Part shown: piece after piece, positions 40,364 to 47,116 of the stretch
Position numbering within the stretch: the first letter of the stretch is position 1
Layout of the letters: each line of letters opens with the position of its first letter
Assembly (NCBI RefSeq): GCF_002091755.1
Contig: NZ_BDAI01000014.1
Location: forward strand, 1-64,000
Source: Pseudomonas nitroreducens NBRC 12694
GTDB taxonomy: Bacteria > Pseudomonadota > Gammaproteobacteria > Pseudomonadales > Pseudomonadaceae
Direction of reading: 5' to 3'
DNA length: 64,000 nucleotides
Translations under genes and position numbers: made by a program
Notes under the pieces: generated by a model
Database searches by the model: none
Seen by the model: only the letters and a program-made list of their open reading frames with translations
What the model was told of the DNA's origin: nothing

Positions 40364-42211
40364 ATGACCATCCACCTCGAAATCGAAGAAGGCTTCGGCC
40401 GTGCCTGGCACCGTTTCATCACCCGCCGCGCCAGCCCGGAGTTCGAAGAGGCGGCAGTGGCCCTGGAGGAGGTGCGGCGCAGCCTGCTGCTGCTGTTCCG
40501 TGGCACCGGCGGCGAAGCCGGGGTCGGCGTGGAGGCGGCCAGTGCCCGTGAGCTGCTGGTACGCCGCAGCCTGCTGCAACAGGTTGCCGGTACCTGCCAG
40601 CAACTGCCGGTAGCCTGGTTCGATGCCGACTCCCTGCGCCTGCCGGCACAGCTGGCGGTATTCCCCGACGCCGAGCTGAACCGCGAGCTCTACCGCTGGC
40701 TGGCGCTGCTCGCCGCCCACAGCCAGCCGCTGCGCCACTGGGCCCGTGATAACCAGGCCTGGACGCGAACGGTGCTGGAGCGTTACCCACTGCTGCGCCC
40801 GCGCTATCACCGAATGGTGAACGCCCTGCTCAGCCTGAGGCCTGACCCGGGCACGCTGCCGCCTGCCGAAGCCGAGCTGGAGCTGGCGCTGCAACAGGCG
40901 CTGCGCGATCCGGGCAGCATCGAACGTCTGCCCCGAAGTGAAAAGGCGCCCTGGCCGGTGCCGCTGTGGCTCTACCCGCCGCAGCGCCTGGCCGCGCCGC
41001 AGCACACCGACCTGATCGATGGCGCCGAGCAAGGCCGCTCCGCCCACAGCGAAGCCAAGGGCCTGGCGCGCAAGCGTGCCGAGCGTGTCGAACAGGACCC
41101 CGGCCGTGGCGGGCTGCTGCTGTTCCGTCTGGAGAATCTGTTCAGCTGGTCCGAGCACATCGAACTGGATCGCGCCGGCGATGACAGCGAAGACCTCGAT
41201 GCAGCGAAGGTTGCCGACGACCTCGATCACCTGAGCCTGTCCCGGCAACGGCAGAAGAAGGGCGGCGGGTTGAAGCTCGATCTCGATTTGCCCGCCGCCG
41301 ACTTCGACGACGTGCCGCTGGGCGAGGGTATCCGCCTGCCGGAATGGGATTACCGCCGCCAGCAACTGATCGAAGACCACGTCTGCCTGCAGCCGATGCT
41401 GCCTCGCGATGCCGTGCCGGCGCCGCTGCCGGACGCTCTGGCGCCCATCGCGCGGCGGCTGCGCCGGCAGTTTGAAAGCCTGCGCCAGCAGCCGCAGTGG
41501 CTGCGCCGGCAACCCCAGGGCGCCGAACTGGACCTTGAGGCCTGGCTGGATTTCAGCGTCGAACGACGCCTGGGCGCCTGCAGCGAGCCGGGGTTGTTTC
41601 TTGAGCGACGGCAAACCCGCCGCGACCTGGCGTGCCTGCTGCTGGCGGACCTGTCGATGTCCACCGACGCGCATATCGACAACGACCACCGCGTCATCGA
41701 CCTGATCAGCGACAGCCTGTTGCTCTTCGGCGAGGCGCTGCAGGCAGTTGGCGATCGTTTCGCCCTGTACGGGTTCTCCTCACTGCGCCGGCAGCAGGTG
41801 CGCCTGACCCAGCTGAAGACCTTCGACGAGCGCCACAACGACACCGTGCGCGGGCGCATCCGCGCGCTGCGTCCTGGCTATTACACACGCATGGGCGCGG
41901 CGATCCGCCGGGCCACGCAGTTATTGCTGGAGCGCAAGGAACGCCAGCGCGTGCTGCTGATCCTCACCGATGGCAAACCCAACGACCTGGATTTGTATGA
42001 GGGACGCTATGGCGTCGAGGACACCCGCCAGGCGGTGCTGGAAGCCCGTCGCGCCGGGCTGGTGCCGTTCTGCATCACCATCGACCGCGAGGCCGCGGAC
42101 TACCTGCCGCACCTGTTCGGCAGCCAGGGCTACCTGCTGCTCAACGACCCGGCGCAGCTGCCGGTGCAACTGCCGCAGCTGTATCGGCAGCTCACCCGTC
42201 GCCAAGGCTGA
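40364..42211 (+). CDS. norD: NorD, von Willebrand factor A protein for NO reductase maturation
   Basis: 615 residues, soluble. The N-terminal 400 residues are helical, Arg/Leu/Gln-rich. The C-terminal vWA domain (about 405-610) has the MIDAS motif DLSMSTDAH, a Thr in the TRMGAAIR loop and TDGKPND. It partners with the MoxR ATPase NirQ, the vWA/MoxR pair acting as a chaperone that loads the metal centre of NorCB. CGGAG precedes the ATG. It is separated from norB by a 183-base gap with a repeat, so part of the norCB message may end before it. Confidence 0.93.
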   Translation: MTIHLEIEEGFGRAWHRFITRRASPEFEEAAVALEEVRRSLLLLFRGTGGEAGVGVEAASARELLVRRSLLQQVAGTCQQLPVAWFDADSLRLPAQLAVFPDAELNRELYRWLALLAAHSQPLRHWARDNQAWTRTVLERYPLLRPRYHRMVNALLSLRPDPGTLPPAEAELELALQQALRDPGSIERLPRSEKAPWPVPLWLYPPQRLAAPQHTDLIDGAEQGRSAHSEAKGLARKRAERVEQDPGRGGLLLFRLENLFSWSEHIELDRAGDDSEDLDAAKVADDLDHLSLSRQRQKKGGGLKLDLDLPAADFDDVPLGEGIRLPEWDYRRQQLIEDHVCLQPMLPRDAVPAPLPDALAPIARRLRRQFESLRQQPQWLRRQPQGAELDLEAWLDFSVERRLGACSEPGLFLERRQTRRDLACLLLADLSMSTDAHIDNDHRVIDLISDSLLLFGEALQAVGDRFALYGFSSLRRQQVRLTQLKTFDERHNDTVRGRIRALRPGYYTRMGAAIRRATQLLLERKERQRVLLILTDGKPNDLDLYEGRYGVEDTRQAVLEARRAGLVPFCITIDREAADYLPHLFGSQGYLLLNDPAQLPVQLPQLYRQLTRRQG

Positions 42212-42287
42212 CGGCGGACGACGCATTCCTGAAGGAGCAAGGGCTAGGCGCCCCCTCGGTCCTACGAAAAGCAAAGGCGAGCGGGCC

Positions 42288-42470
42288 TCAGCGCGGCAGC
42301 CAGACCATCATCGCCGCGCAGAACACCGCGAGCATCGCGCAGTACCAGGCGAAGCGCTTCAGCCGGCGCTGCTTTGCCAGTTCCTGATCAAGCGGCAGAT
42401 GCATCCCGCACTGCGGGCAATCGGCAGCGTCCTCGGGGCTCTCGTGCTGGCAATACAGGCACTGGCGCAT
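42288..42470 (-). CDS. Small zinc-ribbon membrane protein next to dnr
   Basis: 60 residues. Two CxxC pairs (CLYC at 4-7 and CPQC at 18-21) form a zinc-ribbon knuckle, and a single transmembrane helix (about 40-57) anchors the C-terminus. It starts 4 bases after the dnr stop, so it is translated with dnr. PAO1 has a hypothetical gene (PA0526) in the same position between norD and dnr, suggesting that the protein belongs to the denitrification locus. Its role is unknown; metal or redox sensing at the membrane is possible. Confidence 0.8.
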   Translation of the reverse strand: MRQCLYCQHESPEDAADCPQCGMHLPLDQELAKQRRLKRFAWYCAMLAVFCAAMMVWLPR

Positions 42471-42474
42471 GGAC

Positions 42475-43158
42475 CTACTCGAACTGTTCCAGCCGCGCGA
42501 CGTCGAGTACCTGCACGTTGCGTCCGTCGAGGTCGATGATCTTTTCGTCGATCAGCCGCCGTAGCACGCGGGAAAAGGTCTCCGGCTGGATCGACAGGTG
42601 CCCGGCCACCAGTTGCTTGGCCATCGGCAACTCGAAGCGGTTGATTTCGCTGCCCTGGCGATTGAGCTGGGTGATCAGGTAGCGCACCACGCGGTGGGTG
42701 GAGTTCTTCAGCGACAGCGTTTCGATCTCGTTGATCCGCCGGTGCAGGCGTACGCAGAGGGTGGCGAGCAGGGAGAAGGGCAGTTGCGGGTTGCTGTGCA
42801 GCAGCTCCATGTAGGTGCGGTTGGCGAAGCGGTAGACCTGCGTGGGCTCCAGCGCCTGGGCCGAGGCCACGTAGTCGGGGGTGTCCATCAGCATCATGGC
42901 TTCGGCGAAGGTCTGCCGGCTGCCGACCACCTCCAGCACCTTCTCCTGTCCCTCCGGCGTCAGGCGGTAGATTTTTACCGCCCCGGAAATAACGAAGTAG
43001 AAGGCATGGGCCGGCTCGCCCTGGAGGAACAGCTTGTCGCCCTTCTCCAGGTTGAGCAGCGTGCTGGTGGCGAGCAACTGCTCCAGCTGTTCCTCGTTGA
43101 GCACGTTGAACAGGTGGTGGCCGCACAGAATCTGGTGGTGGACGCGATGCGCTTGCAT
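42475..43158 (-). CDS. dnr: DNR, Crp/Fnr-type nitric oxide-responsive activator
   Basis: 227 residues. The N-terminal cNMP-like sensor barrel includes EGDKLF-type strand LEKGDKLFLQGEPAHAFYFVISGAVKIYRLTPEGQEKVLEV. A long dimerisation helix with LKNSTHRVVRYL leads to the helix-turn-helix VAGHLSIQPETFSRVLRRL. It lacks the N-terminal cysteines of ANR/FNR, so it senses NO through haem rather than oxygen through an iron-sulfur cluster. It activates the TTGAT-N4-ATCAA promoters in this window. Start at 43158 has GGAG upstream. Its own promoter shows no clear DNR box. Confidence 0.95.
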   Translation of the reverse strand: MQAHRVHHQILCGHHLFNVLNEEQLEQLLATSTLLNLEKGDKLFLQGEPAHAFYFVISGAVKIYRLTPEGQEKVLEVVGSRQTFAEAMMLMDTPDYVASAQALEPTQVYRFANRTYMELLHSNPQLPFSLLATLCVRLHRRINEIETLSLKNSTHRVVRYLITQLNRQGSEINRFELPMAKQLVAGHLSIQPETFSRVLRRLIDEKIIDLDGRNVQVLDVARLEQFE

Positions 43159-43266
43159 GGCGGGGCGCTCCTGGGCGGGGACAATCCCGCCAGTATGTGC
43201 GATGCCGCCGGACAGTGTGGTGAGGCAAGCTGTCACTGGTCGCCCTCCTGGCTCCCGGTCCGGCGC

Positions 43267-43938
43267 TCAGGCCGGGTGGTTGGCGCCGAGGAACAGCAGG
43301 TTGTTCTCCAGGTGGATGTGCTGCATCAGGTCGCGACGCAGTTCTTCCAGGCCGCTGTAGAGTCGCCGCCAGCTGTTGCAGCCGTCCGCTGGCACGGTAA
43401 GGTCGTCGGTCAGGTCGGCCAGCACGGCGAGGGATTGCGAGTGCTCGTCGTGCTCATGGCGCATCACGCCGATCGGGCCCTGCACGTGGGACAGCGGGAT
43501 GCCCTGGCGCAGCCAGGGGAAGAGCACGCTCTCCTCCTTGCACATGTGCCATTCCAGCTCTTCCTGAATGGTCTTCAGGTGCGCCGTCAGGCCGGCGGGG
43601 CACTGCGGGTGCGCGGCGTGGGTCTTCTCCACCCGTTCGGCCAGCGGGATCAGCGCCGGCAATTGCTCGCGGTGGACCTTGTGGTAACGCTCGAGGATGT
43701 GGTCGATGAGCTGGTCGTTGCTGGTCAGACGCCAGTCGGTCTGCTCATTGGCCGGTGGCAGCGCCTGCAGTTCTTCGGCGATGCGCCGGGCGTCCAGGCC
43801 CTGCTCGCTGGCGGCCTCGCCCAGGCTGCGTTGGCCGGCACAGCAGAAGTCGAGCTTGTAGTCGTGGAACAGCGCACAGCTGCCCGGCAGGCTGAAGGCC
43901 AGGTCGCTCAGGGTGCGTTCGATGAGGGTATCGGTCAT
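43267..43938 (-). CDS. ytfE: YtfE/DnrN/ScdA di-iron protein for repair of iron-sulfur clusters
   Basis: 223 residues. The N-terminal ScdA_N domain has the conserved FCCAG (31-35) in LDFCCAGQRSL. The C-terminal hemerythrin-like four-helix bundle carries the di-iron His/Glu ligands in DHILERYHKVHREQ, EELEWHMCKEE and MRHEHDEHSQSL, then the final HIHLENNLLF. It repairs iron-sulfur proteins damaged by NO and reduces NO. GAGG precedes the ATG. The DNR box at 44040-44053 with TAGACT -10 (44016-44011) gives it its own NO-induced promoter. Confidence 0.95.
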   Translation of the reverse strand: MTDTLIERTLSDLAFSLPGSCALFHDYKLDFCCAGQRSLGEAASEQGLDARRIAEELQALPPANEQTDWRLTSNDQLIDHILERYHKVHREQLPALIPLAERVEKTHAAHPQCPAGLTAHLKTIQEELEWHMCKEESVLFPWLRQGIPLSHVQGPIGVMRHEHDEHSQSLAVLADLTDDLTVPADGCNSWRRLYSGLEELRRDLMQHIHLENNLLFLGANHPA

Positions 43939-44039
43939 GGCTGGCCTCGGGCGGAGTGGGGTACGGCGGCCGCAGTCGTGGTGGCCGTCAATCTTGGCAG
44001 GGAGGCGGTCAGTCTAGGGAAGGGCGCGCACCACGCTCC

Positions 44040-44053
44040 TTGATTGCAGTCAA
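44040..44053. promoter_or_regulatory. DNR box of the ytfE/dnrN promoter, overlapping an upstream stop codon
   Basis: Read leftward it is TTGAC-TGCA-ATCAA (one mismatch). The TGA inside the first half-site is the stop codon of the Crp/Fnr gene (44052-44050). A TAGACT -10 lies at 44016-44011, giving a start near 44005. Confidence 0.85.
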
Positions 44054-44778
44054 GCGTCCTCGACCAGCACTTCCCGCTCGTCGCCACCGGCCACTCGCAT
44101 CAGCTGCTGCGGGTTGCACACCAGCAGCTTCTGCCGGCCACCGCGCACCAGACCACGCTCTTCCCAGGCGCTGAGAATGCGCGAGACGGTGTGCAGGGTG
44201 GTGCCGGTCATTTCGGCGATGTCCTGGCGGGTCACCGGGAAATCGATGCGGATACCGTCGGCTTCCGCTCGGCCGGACTGCTGCACCAGGCGCAGCACGG
44301 TATGCGCGACGCGCCGTTCGACCTCTTCGGTGGCCAGCTCGCAGAAACGTACGTGGGCTTCCTGCAGGCGCTCGCCGATGGCCTGGACGGTGTTCAGGGC
44401 GAAACCGGGGTGGCGGGCCAGCAGCGGTTCCCACTGGCTGGTGGGCCAGGCCAGCACGAGGCTGTCCCGGTTGGCGGTGGCGGTCGCGGGGTAACTGCTA
44501 AGGCCCAGGGCGCGCACGAAGCCGAACAGGTCGCCCGGATTGACCACCCGCACCAGCACCCGCTGGCCATCGCCGGTGAGCTGGGTGGCCTTCAGGCGGC
44601 CGTGCACCAGCAGGTAGAAGTTGCTCGCCGGCGCGCCCTGCTCGAACACGGCCGCGCCGCTGACCAGGCGCAGGATGCTGGCCTGGCGGAGGATGTCGTC
44701 CTGTTCCTCGCGGCTGCTGTTGGCGAAGGGCGGCAAACTGCCCAGCCAGGCGCGGTGGAGCGAGAGATTGGCGGTCAC
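44050..44778 (-). CDS. Second Crp/Fnr family regulator of the denitrification island
   Basis: 242 residues starting at GTG. The sensor barrel carries GAAVFEQGAPASNFYLLVHGRLKATQL and VVNPGDLFGFV; the dimer helix precedes the helix-turn-helix TRQDIAEMTGTTLHTVSRILSAWEERGLV. The recognition helix TVSR resembles the E-x-x-SR of FNR/DNR proteins but without the Glu at the normal place, so its target may differ. Cysteines for an iron-sulfur cluster are absent. It lies between nirV and ytfE and has a DNR box with TATGCT -10 (44810-44805). It may be an NnrR-type or nitrite-responsive regulator for nirK; this is inference. Confidence 0.85.
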   Translation of the reverse strand: MTANLSLHRAWLGSLPPFANSSREEQDDILRQASILRLVSGAAVFEQGAPASNFYLLVHGRLKATQLTGDGQRVLVRVVNPGDLFGFVRALGLSSYPATATANRDSLVLAWPTSQWEPLLARHPGFALNTVQAIGERLQEAHVRFCELATEEVERRVAHTVLRLVQQSGRAEADGIRIDFPVTRQDIAEMTGTTLHTVSRILSAWEERGLVRGGRQKLLVCNPQQLMRVAGGDEREVLVEDA

Positions 44779-44833
44779 GGCGATGATTCCCGTCAGTTCG
44801 CCGCAGCATACCGGCTAAGGGCCGTGGCGGAAC

Positions 44834-44847
44834 TTGAGGGGAATCAA
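44834..44847. promoter_or_regulatory. DNR box of the second Crp/Fnr gene, overlapping the nirV stop codon
   Basis: Read leftward it is TTGAT-TCCC-CTCAA (one mismatch). The TGA in the perfect half-site is the nirV stop codon (44846-44844). A TATGCT -10 stands at 44810-44805, giving a start near 44799, 21 bases before the GTG. Confidence 0.8.
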
Positions 44848-45656
44848 GGGATGTCCCTGACCAGGCGGAAGCCGAGGTTGTCCGGTGGTTGCCCGGCGCT
44901 GCAGCCGCCACCGCGGGCATCGCGGACGAAATCGTTGATCGCCGCCCGGTGGCGACCTTCGGCGATGCGGATCGAGCAGTATTCGGCGCGTTCGGTCTGT
45001 GCGCCGCGGGCGTCGAGGTTGACCCGCTGATGGCAGCTCTGGGTCCATTCCCAGACATTGCCGCCCAGGTCGGCCACGCCGTATTCATTGAGCCCGTGAT
45101 TGCCGCGCACCTGGGGCAGCGCCGAGGCACTCGTGCGGGTCTGTGCTTCCAGGCGGTAGCGCGCCAGCCAGCGCCGGGCCGGGTTGCTGCCATCGTCGTC
45201 GTCGATGCGCAGGGCATCGTCGGCCCAGCGCGAGCCGGCGAAGAAGGCCCACTCGCGATCGGTCGGCAGCCGCCACTGCTGGCCGGTGCGCTTGGACAGC
45301 CAGTCGGCGTAGAACTGCGCATCCAGCAGGCTGGCGCCGGTCAACGGCAGGTCGTCGCGGGGGGCGCTGTTGCCCAGCGGCAGGCAATCGCCTTCGGCCA
45401 CGCAGCGGGCGTATTCGCCCTGGCTGACCTGGAATTTCATGACTTCGAAGCGCGGGGCGAGGTGTTCTCGCCGCGAAGGCGCGTCCACTGCCTGTTTCTC
45501 CAGCCAGTAGTCGCCCGCCGGACGGAAGTCGAAGTCGCGGGGTTCGAGTCTCACGGTTTGCGGTGCGAGTTCCGCTGCGTGCTGTGGCCGCAGCAGGAGG
45601 AAAGCCCCGCCCAGCAGCAGCGCGACGGGTACGCCGATCAGGATGGTCTTGCGCAT
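44844..45656 (-). CDS. nirV: NirV, formylglycine-generating-enzyme-like protein associated with NirK
   Basis: 270 residues. N-terminal signal anchor (about 3-21), then an FGE/sulfatase-modifying fold in the periplasm. Motifs seen are FEVMKFQVSQGEYARCV, WRLPTDREWAFFA, GNHGLNEYGVADLGGNVWEWT and the C-terminal GGGCSAGQPPDNLGFRLVRD. NirV genes follow nirK in many copper-nitrite-reducing bacteria, but the reaction is unknown. Whether the active-site cysteine pair of FGE is kept is doubtful: the late region has only one clear Cys. It follows nirK by 65 bases with a GC hairpin between. Confidence 0.9.
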   Translation of the reverse strand: MRKTILIGVPVALLLGGAFLLLRPQHAAELAPQTVRLEPRDFDFRPAGDYWLEKQAVDAPSRREHLAPRFEVMKFQVSQGEYARCVAEGDCLPLGNSAPRDDLPLTGASLLDAQFYADWLSKRTGQQWRLPTDREWAFFAGSRWADDALRIDDDDGSNPARRWLARYRLEAQTRTSASALPQVRGNHGLNEYGVADLGGNVWEWTQSCHQRVNLDARGAQTERAEYCSIRIAEGRHRAAINDFVRDARGGGCSAGQPPDNLGFRLVRDIP

Positions 45657-45692
45657 GGTCTGCCCGGTCGTCGTTATCGTTTGCTGGGAAGG

Positions 45693-45714
45693 GGCCGGCC
45701 CGGATGGGCCGGCC
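45693..45714. promoter_or_regulatory. GC-rich intercistronic hairpin between nirK and nirV
   Basis: Perfect 9-bp stem GGCCGGCCC/GGGCCGGCC with a GGAT loop and no T-run. It may protect the nirK 3' end or reduce read-through into nirV. Confidence 0.6.
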
Positions 45715-45721
45715 TCGGGGC

Positions 45722-46873
45722 CTACTTGATCGCAGTGGGCGGCTGGATCTGGCTCATCAGGTCGTTGTTCCATTGGCCTTCGACCTGGATATGCGCTGCG
45801 GCGCCCAGCAGCACCGCTTCGATGAGGTTGTGGTTGAGGTAGGTGTACAGGCCCGGCTGGAGGAAGGTGTACAGCGCCGCGCCGGCCGCACCGCCGGGGA
45901 TGAACCAGGTTTCCAGGTCCTCTTCCGGCGGATTGTTGAACTTGCCGGTGGCCCAGACGTGATCGCCATGGCCGCCGATCAGGTGCGGGCGGGTATCGCG
46001 GTTGGCCTGGGAGTGGACGATCAGCAGGGTCTCGCCGACATTGGCCTTGAGCGCATTCTTGCCGGTCAGGGCGCCGACCTTGCCGTTGAACACGACGTGG
46101 CTGGGAATCAGCCCCTTCATGACCTGCTGCATATCGTTGTAGCTTTCCATGGGCGTGCCATAGCGCTTGAAGTTGCCGTCCTTGTCGCGCGGGACGTAGA
46201 AGTCCTGCTCGCCGATATAGACCACCTTGTCGTACTTCAGCGCCTTGCCGTCGCGGTCTTTCAGGCCGTCGCGCGGTAGCACCATGATCGCCCCGTTCAT
46301 GCCCGAGACCACGTGCCAGGGGATCATCGCGCCGCCCGGTGCGCAGTGGTAGACGAACACGCCGGGGCGGGTGGCGCGAAAGCGCAGTTTCACTTCCTCG
46401 CCGGGCTGGATGATGGTCAGCGCGCCGCCGCCCAGGGCGCCGGTGGAGGCATGGAAGTCGATGTTGTGGGTCAGGGTGTTGCTCGCCGGGTTGACCAGGG
46501 TGAGTTCCAGGTAGTCGTCCTGGTGCACCACCATCATCGGCCCGGGCACCGAGCCATTGAAGGTCATGGCGTGGATCTCGGTGCCGTCGTCGTCGATGAC
46601 CTGCTTCTTCTCCTCGATCACCATGCGGAACTGCACGACCTTGGGCTTGCCCTTGGCGCGCTGCTCGTGGGCATGGACGAAGGGTGGCGCAACCAGCTCG
46701 ACCTGGACGTGCTCCAGCTTCGAGAGGTCCACGGCCGGCCCCATGTTCTTCGGCGCTGCCTCCCCGTCGGCCATTGCCGTGCCGCTGCCAAGCATGCTGC
46801 CGGTGACGCCCAGAACCACGGCGCCGGCCAGCAGCGTGCGGCGGGAAAGCGAAATCTCTTCCTGATCAAGCAT
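45722..46873 (-). CDS. nirK: Copper-containing nitrite reductase NirK
   Basis: 383 residues with a Tat signal (SRRTLL at 10-15). Reduces nitrite to nitric oxide in the periplasm. Two cupredoxin domains are present. Type 1 copper ligands are H136, C177, H187 and M192; type 2 ligands include H141, H176 and a His in IGGHGDHVW. The catalytic Asp is D139 in HNIDFHA. The ATG at 46873 has GGAGAG upstream. Its promoter carries a degenerate DNR box inside a 32-nt palindrome. The presence of nirK rather than nirS sets this organism apart from PAO1. Confidence 0.97.
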   Translation of the reverse strand: MLDQEEISLSRRTLLAGAVVLGVTGSMLGSGTAMADGEAAPKNMGPAVDLSKLEHVQVELVAPPFVHAHEQRAKGKPKVVQFRMVIEEKKQVIDDDGTEIHAMTFNGSVPGPMMVVHQDDYLELTLVNPASNTLTHNIDFHASTGALGGGALTIIQPGEEVKLRFRATRPGVFVYHCAPGGAMIPWHVVSGMNGAIMVLPRDGLKDRDGKALKYDKVVYIGEQDFYVPRDKDGNFKRYGTPMESYNDMQQVMKGLIPSHVVFNGKVGALTGKNALKANVGETLLIVHSQANRDTRPHLIGGHGDHVWATGKFNNPPEEDLETWFIPGGAAGAALYTFLQPGLYTYLNHNLIEAVLLGAAAHIQVEGQWNNDLMSQIQPPTAIK

Positions 46874-46930
46874 GGGTAACTCTCCGTATTCGACGATCTG
46901 TCGTTGGGAGAAGAAATACCCGGTCGGCAA

Positions 46931-46962
46931 ATTCCTTCTTTGAGCCGGAACAAAGAAGGAAT
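46931..46962. promoter_or_regulatory. Long palindrome with embedded DNR-type box in the nirK promoter
   Basis: ATTCCTTCTTTG-AGCCGGAA-CAAAGAAGGAAT has perfect 12-bp arms. The core TTGAG-CCGG-AACAA (46940-46953) is an imperfect FNR-family site placed 41.5 bp from a start near 46905, with TATTTC as a -10 (46918-46913). Confidence 0.75.
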
Positions 46963-47116
46963 CAGCTGGACAACGTGTCGCAGGCCCTGCTGTGCGGTAG
47001 ATCGCTTTTACAGTCTTGCCCCCATGCAGGCGGGCAAGACCAGGCGCGGCGAGGTAAGATTCTTCCTGCTCTGAATTCCGGCCCGGCGTGCGGGCTCCAA
47101 CGGACAAGGATCATTC

